From positions 1-33,737 of the forward strand of contig JAFQGF010000044.1 in NCBI GenBank assembly GCA_017415555.1: a DNA stretch of 33,737 bases. The letters are read 5' to 3'. This stretch comes from Akkermansia sp. (GTDB taxonomy: Bacteria; Verrucomicrobiota; Verrucomicrobiia; Verrucomicrobiales; Akkermansiaceae). Below are positions 31,945-33,737 of the stretch, piece by piece. The notes below the pieces were generated by a model. It was not told the DNA's origin. It did not search any database and saw nothing but the letters and a program-made list of their open reading frames with translations. Each line of letters opens with the position of its first letter. The first letter of the stretch is position 1. A program made the translations under genes and the position numbers.

Positions 31945-33189
31945 TTAGCGGTCGCATTCGCCCTGCACGAAGTCGAAGGAGCCGAGGATGGCACCAACAT
32001 CGCTCACCAAGTGTCCCGGCAGCAGTTCGGGAAGGATGGAAAGTGTGCAGTAGGAGGGGCTGCGCATCTTCAGGCGGTTGGCAATGCCTCCACCCTGAGA
32101 GTCCAGGAAGAAGCCCAGTTCGCCCTTCGGGTTTTCTGCAGCAAAGTACACCTGACCGGCGGGGGCGTTCACACATTCCGTGCTTACCATGAACTGGCGG
32201 ATGAGCTCCTCGATGTTCTGCATGGCGTCCTTCTTGTTGGGCAGGATGCCCTTGTCGAGCTGCACACAGATGGGGCCGCCCGGCATCTTTGCCAGTACCT
32301 GGCGGATGATGCGTACAGACTGGCGAATTTCTTCCATGCGTACCTGGAAGCGTGCGTAGCAGTCCCCCTCGTAGGCAACAGGTACGTCGAACTCGTACTT
32401 CTCGTAACCCAGGTAGGGATTCGTCTTGCGCAGGTCGCGCTGCACGCCGCTGGCGCGCAGGTTGTTGCCCGTCATGCCGCAGTTGAGGGCCATCTCGCGG
32501 CTGATGACGCCCACGCCGACCAGACGGTCGATGAAAATCTTGTTGTGCAGCAGCAGTTTCTCCATTTCGTCAACTGTGCGCAGCGCGCTGTCGCAGAACT
32601 CGAGAATCGACTTCTCAATGCCCTTGGGCAGGTCGCGCGTCATGCCGCCTATGCGGGTGTAGCTGGAGGTGAAGCGGGCACCGCAAATCTGCTCGTACAG
32701 GTTGTGCACCTTTTCCTTTTCCTCGAACGCATAGAGGAAGGCTGTCATGGCACCGGTGTCCATGGCGTACACGCCCGTGCCCAGGAAGCAGGAGGAAATG
32801 CGGGAAAGCTCACAGCAGAGCACGCGGATGGCCTGGCCTCGCTCCGGCAGTTCCCAGCCCAGCAGTTTTTCCACCGCGCAGGCGTAGGCTATGTTGTTGC
32901 TCATCGGTGCCAGGTAGTCGAAGCGGTCTGTATAGGCCACATACTGGTTGTAGTGGCAGTTTTCCGCTATCTTTTCCATGCCGCGGTGCAGGTAGCCAAT
33001 CACAGGATCGCAGGACACAATCACCTCACCATCAATTACCAGCTTCAGGCGCAGTACGCCGTGAGTCGCAGGGTGCGACGGCCCTACATTCAGCGTCATC
33101 AGCTCACCCTGGTCTTCGGCATCATTCTTCAGATAATCCGATGCTGCGCGCATAGCATCAGGCACTTGTAAAATTTTGGTCGTGTTCAT
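31945..33189 (-). CDS. nuoD: NADH-quinone oxidoreductase subunit D
   Basis: A 414-residue 49-kDa-type subunit that forms the quinone-binding cavity. Motifs: LNVGPSHPATHGVLRL, the quinone-site HGV loop; IGYLHRGMEK; YTDRFDYLAPM; and the C-terminal SILPELLPGHLVSDVGAILGSFDFVQGECDR with the conserved DVGAILGS and D-x-x-x-G-E-C-D-R end. There is no fused NuoC domain. The start is uncertain: ATG at 33189 is used; ATG at 33222 would fit a near-leaderless mRNA, and the GTG at 33243 lies against the -10 box and is excluded. It is the first gene of the operon; nuoA, nuoB and nuoC are not upstream. Confidence 0.96.
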   Translation of the reverse strand: MNTTKILQVPDAMRAASDYLKNDAEDQGELMTLNVGPSHPATHGVLRLKLVIDGEVIVSCDPVIGYLHRGMEKIAENCHYNQYVAYTDRFDYLAPMSNNIAYACAVEKLLGWELPERGQAIRVLCCELSRISSCFLGTGVYAMDTGAMTAFLYAFEEKEKVHNLYEQICGARFTSSYTRIGGMTRDLPKGIEKSILEFCDSALRTVDEMEKLLLHNKIFIDRLVGVGVISREMALNCGMTGNNLRASGVQRDLRKTNPYLGYEKYEFDVPVAYEGDCYARFQVRMEEIRQSVRIIRQVLAKMPGGPICVQLDKGILPNKKDAMQNIEELIRQFMVSTECVNAPAGQVYFAAENPKGELGFFLDSQGGGIANRLKMRSPSYCTLSILPELLPGHLVSDVGAILGSFDFVQGECDR

Positions 33190-33234
33190 AATCTCGAGAT
33201 TTATGGCCACCTCAGGCCACATTGGTGCCCAGAT

Positions 33235-33263
33235 ATTAAACACCCTTTTCCCCCGAATTTCAA
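33235..33263 (-). promoter_or_regulatory. Promoter of the nuo operon
   Basis: On the minus strand: -35 TTGAAA (33258-33263), 17-nt spacer, -10 TTTAAT (33235-33240). Predicted start near 33228. A hairpin TGGCC/GGCCA (33203-33218) lies between this point and the ATG at 33189. Confidence 0.65.
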
Positions 33264-33432
33264 GCCTAAAGTGTAAGCCCTCCCTATTATTTGCTTCTTT
33301 TTTCGGGAGTTAGAGAAGGCTAATCCTTCGCGCAGCCTTTCTTCTCCCCTCATTCTCTCCTCCCTGCGGGGCTTTTGAATTCCGCCCGTCTTCGGCCCGC
33401 AATCACCTACTTCGCCAAATTGTCCTTTTCCT
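33264..33432. other. Intergenic region with possible degenerate repeat
   Basis: No gene is seen. Positions about 33358-33430 have the same layout as the end of repeat copy A: a CCCTGCGGGG-type hairpin, a GCCCGTCTTCGGCCCGC stretch, then CTTCGCCAAATT, compared with TTTCGCCAAATT at about 3898-3909. This may be a third, decayed copy. Confidence 0.35.
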
Positions 33433-33460
33433 AATTATGCCAACACGTGTTGGAATAATT
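33433..33460. repeat. 28-bp palindrome, operator-like
   Basis: The 14-bp centre CCAACACGTGTTGG (33440-33453) is a perfect palindrome. It is flanked by AATTAT on the left and ATAATT on the right, which are also inverted, with a single mismatched pair. It lies between the nuo promoter and the terminator of the right-edge gene. It looks like a binding site for a dimeric regulator; the regulator is unknown. Confidence 0.7.
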
Positions 33461-33520
33461 AAAATTTGGAACGAGGGTGCTGTTGTTGTAATTAATTAAA
33501 CGGATGTAACCAATTTATGG

Positions 33521-33552
33521 TAAAAAAGAAATAATAGCGAGCCTGCTGCTCG
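33521..33552 (-). terminator. Intrinsic terminator of the right-edge gene
   Basis: On the minus strand a perfect CGAGC/GCTCG stem (33538-33552) with a 5-nt loop is followed by a T-rich run (33521-33537). It lies 45 nt after the stop of the partial gene. Confidence 0.65.
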
Positions 33553-33596
33553 GGATATGAGTTTTTGCCGGCTATCTAATTGTTCCGGTGCGTAAA

Positions 33597-33737
33597 TTAT
33601 TGCTCCGGCAATAAAACATGATTGTTCGAGGCATAGCGAACACTAGCTTTGCGAAAGAAGTTTTTCACTTTCTCCGGATTGCTTTTTGTTTCTTCCATGT
33701 GCTCGACAATTTGCATGCGAAGCTCCTCTTTATTAGC
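33597..33737 (-). CDS. C-terminal end of an unrecognised protein (partial)
   Basis: Only the last 46 residues lie in the window; the gene continues beyond the right edge. The visible part is helical and charged (ANKEELRMQIVEHMEETK, then NPEKVKNFFRKASVRYA) and ends in VLLPEQ. No family is recognised. A terminator-like hairpin follows, so it ends its transcript before the nuo promoter. It does not resemble NuoC, NuoB or NuoA. Confidence 0.7.
   Translation of the reverse strand, partial: ANKEELRMQIVEHMEETKSNPEKVKNFFRKASVRYASNNHVLLPEQ

Noticed and set aside
1..33737. CRISPR arrays, complete tRNA or rRNA genes, toxin-antitoxin or phage defence genes
   Set aside because: I looked for regularly spaced repeats, cloverleaf structures and typical protein motifs and saw none in this window.

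Overview
The window looks like chromosomal DNA of a GC-rich Gram-negative bacterium, most likely a Verrucomicrobiota member related to Akkermansiaceae. That placement is inference from protein style, lipoprotein and Tat signals, promoter type (TTGNNN, 16-18 nt, TANNNT) and scarce Shine-Dalgarno sequences; no rRNA or complete tRNA is present to settle it.

Layout. Positions 1-139 are the 3' end of a group II intron (domains V and VI). A gene-poor stretch to about 1450 follows, with one small membrane protein on the minus strand. Positions 1451-9005 carry singly transcribed genes: membrane proteins of unknown function, an alkaline phosphatase lipoprotein, a membrane-anchored DUF1963-like protein, a 52-codon membrane microprotein, rplS, a YbgC-like thioesterase and an adenosylhomocysteinase-like protein. 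Two related hairpin-rich intergenic repeats lie at about 3581-3912 and 5077-5408. From 9146 to 18847 all genes are on the plus strand: HIT protein, GH31 alpha-glucosidase, orphan soluble histidine kinase, YeiH-type exporter, a small anchored protein, and an ABC importer (lipoprotein, ATPase, permease) followed by a GlcD-like FAD oxidase. A Tat-exported metallo-beta-lactamase-fold protein faces them.

Positions 20096-33189 are a compact minus-strand respiratory complex I operon, nuoD-E-F-G-H-I-J-K-L-M-N, with its own promoter and a strong intrinsic terminator. nuoA, nuoB and nuoC are not next to nuoD; the next gene upstream is the C-terminus of an unrelated, unrecognised protein.

Most notable observations. 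(1) Many genes have a good promoter whose -10 box ends only 6-13 nt before the start codon, five of them exactly 6 nt, so their mRNAs should be leaderless or nearly so; nuo genes lack Shine-Dalgarno motifs, whereas rplS has a 55-nt leader with AAGGAG. (2) This rule exposes an unlisted 52-codon gene at 5524-5682 and settles several starts. (3) NuoE carries a histone H1-like Ala/Lys/Glu tail. (4) A roughly 332-bp palindromic element with about 35-bp terminal inverted repeats shares its right half with a second element. (5) The YeiH exporter, SsuABC-type importer and FAD oxidase lie together and may form an organosulfur or hydroxy-acid module.
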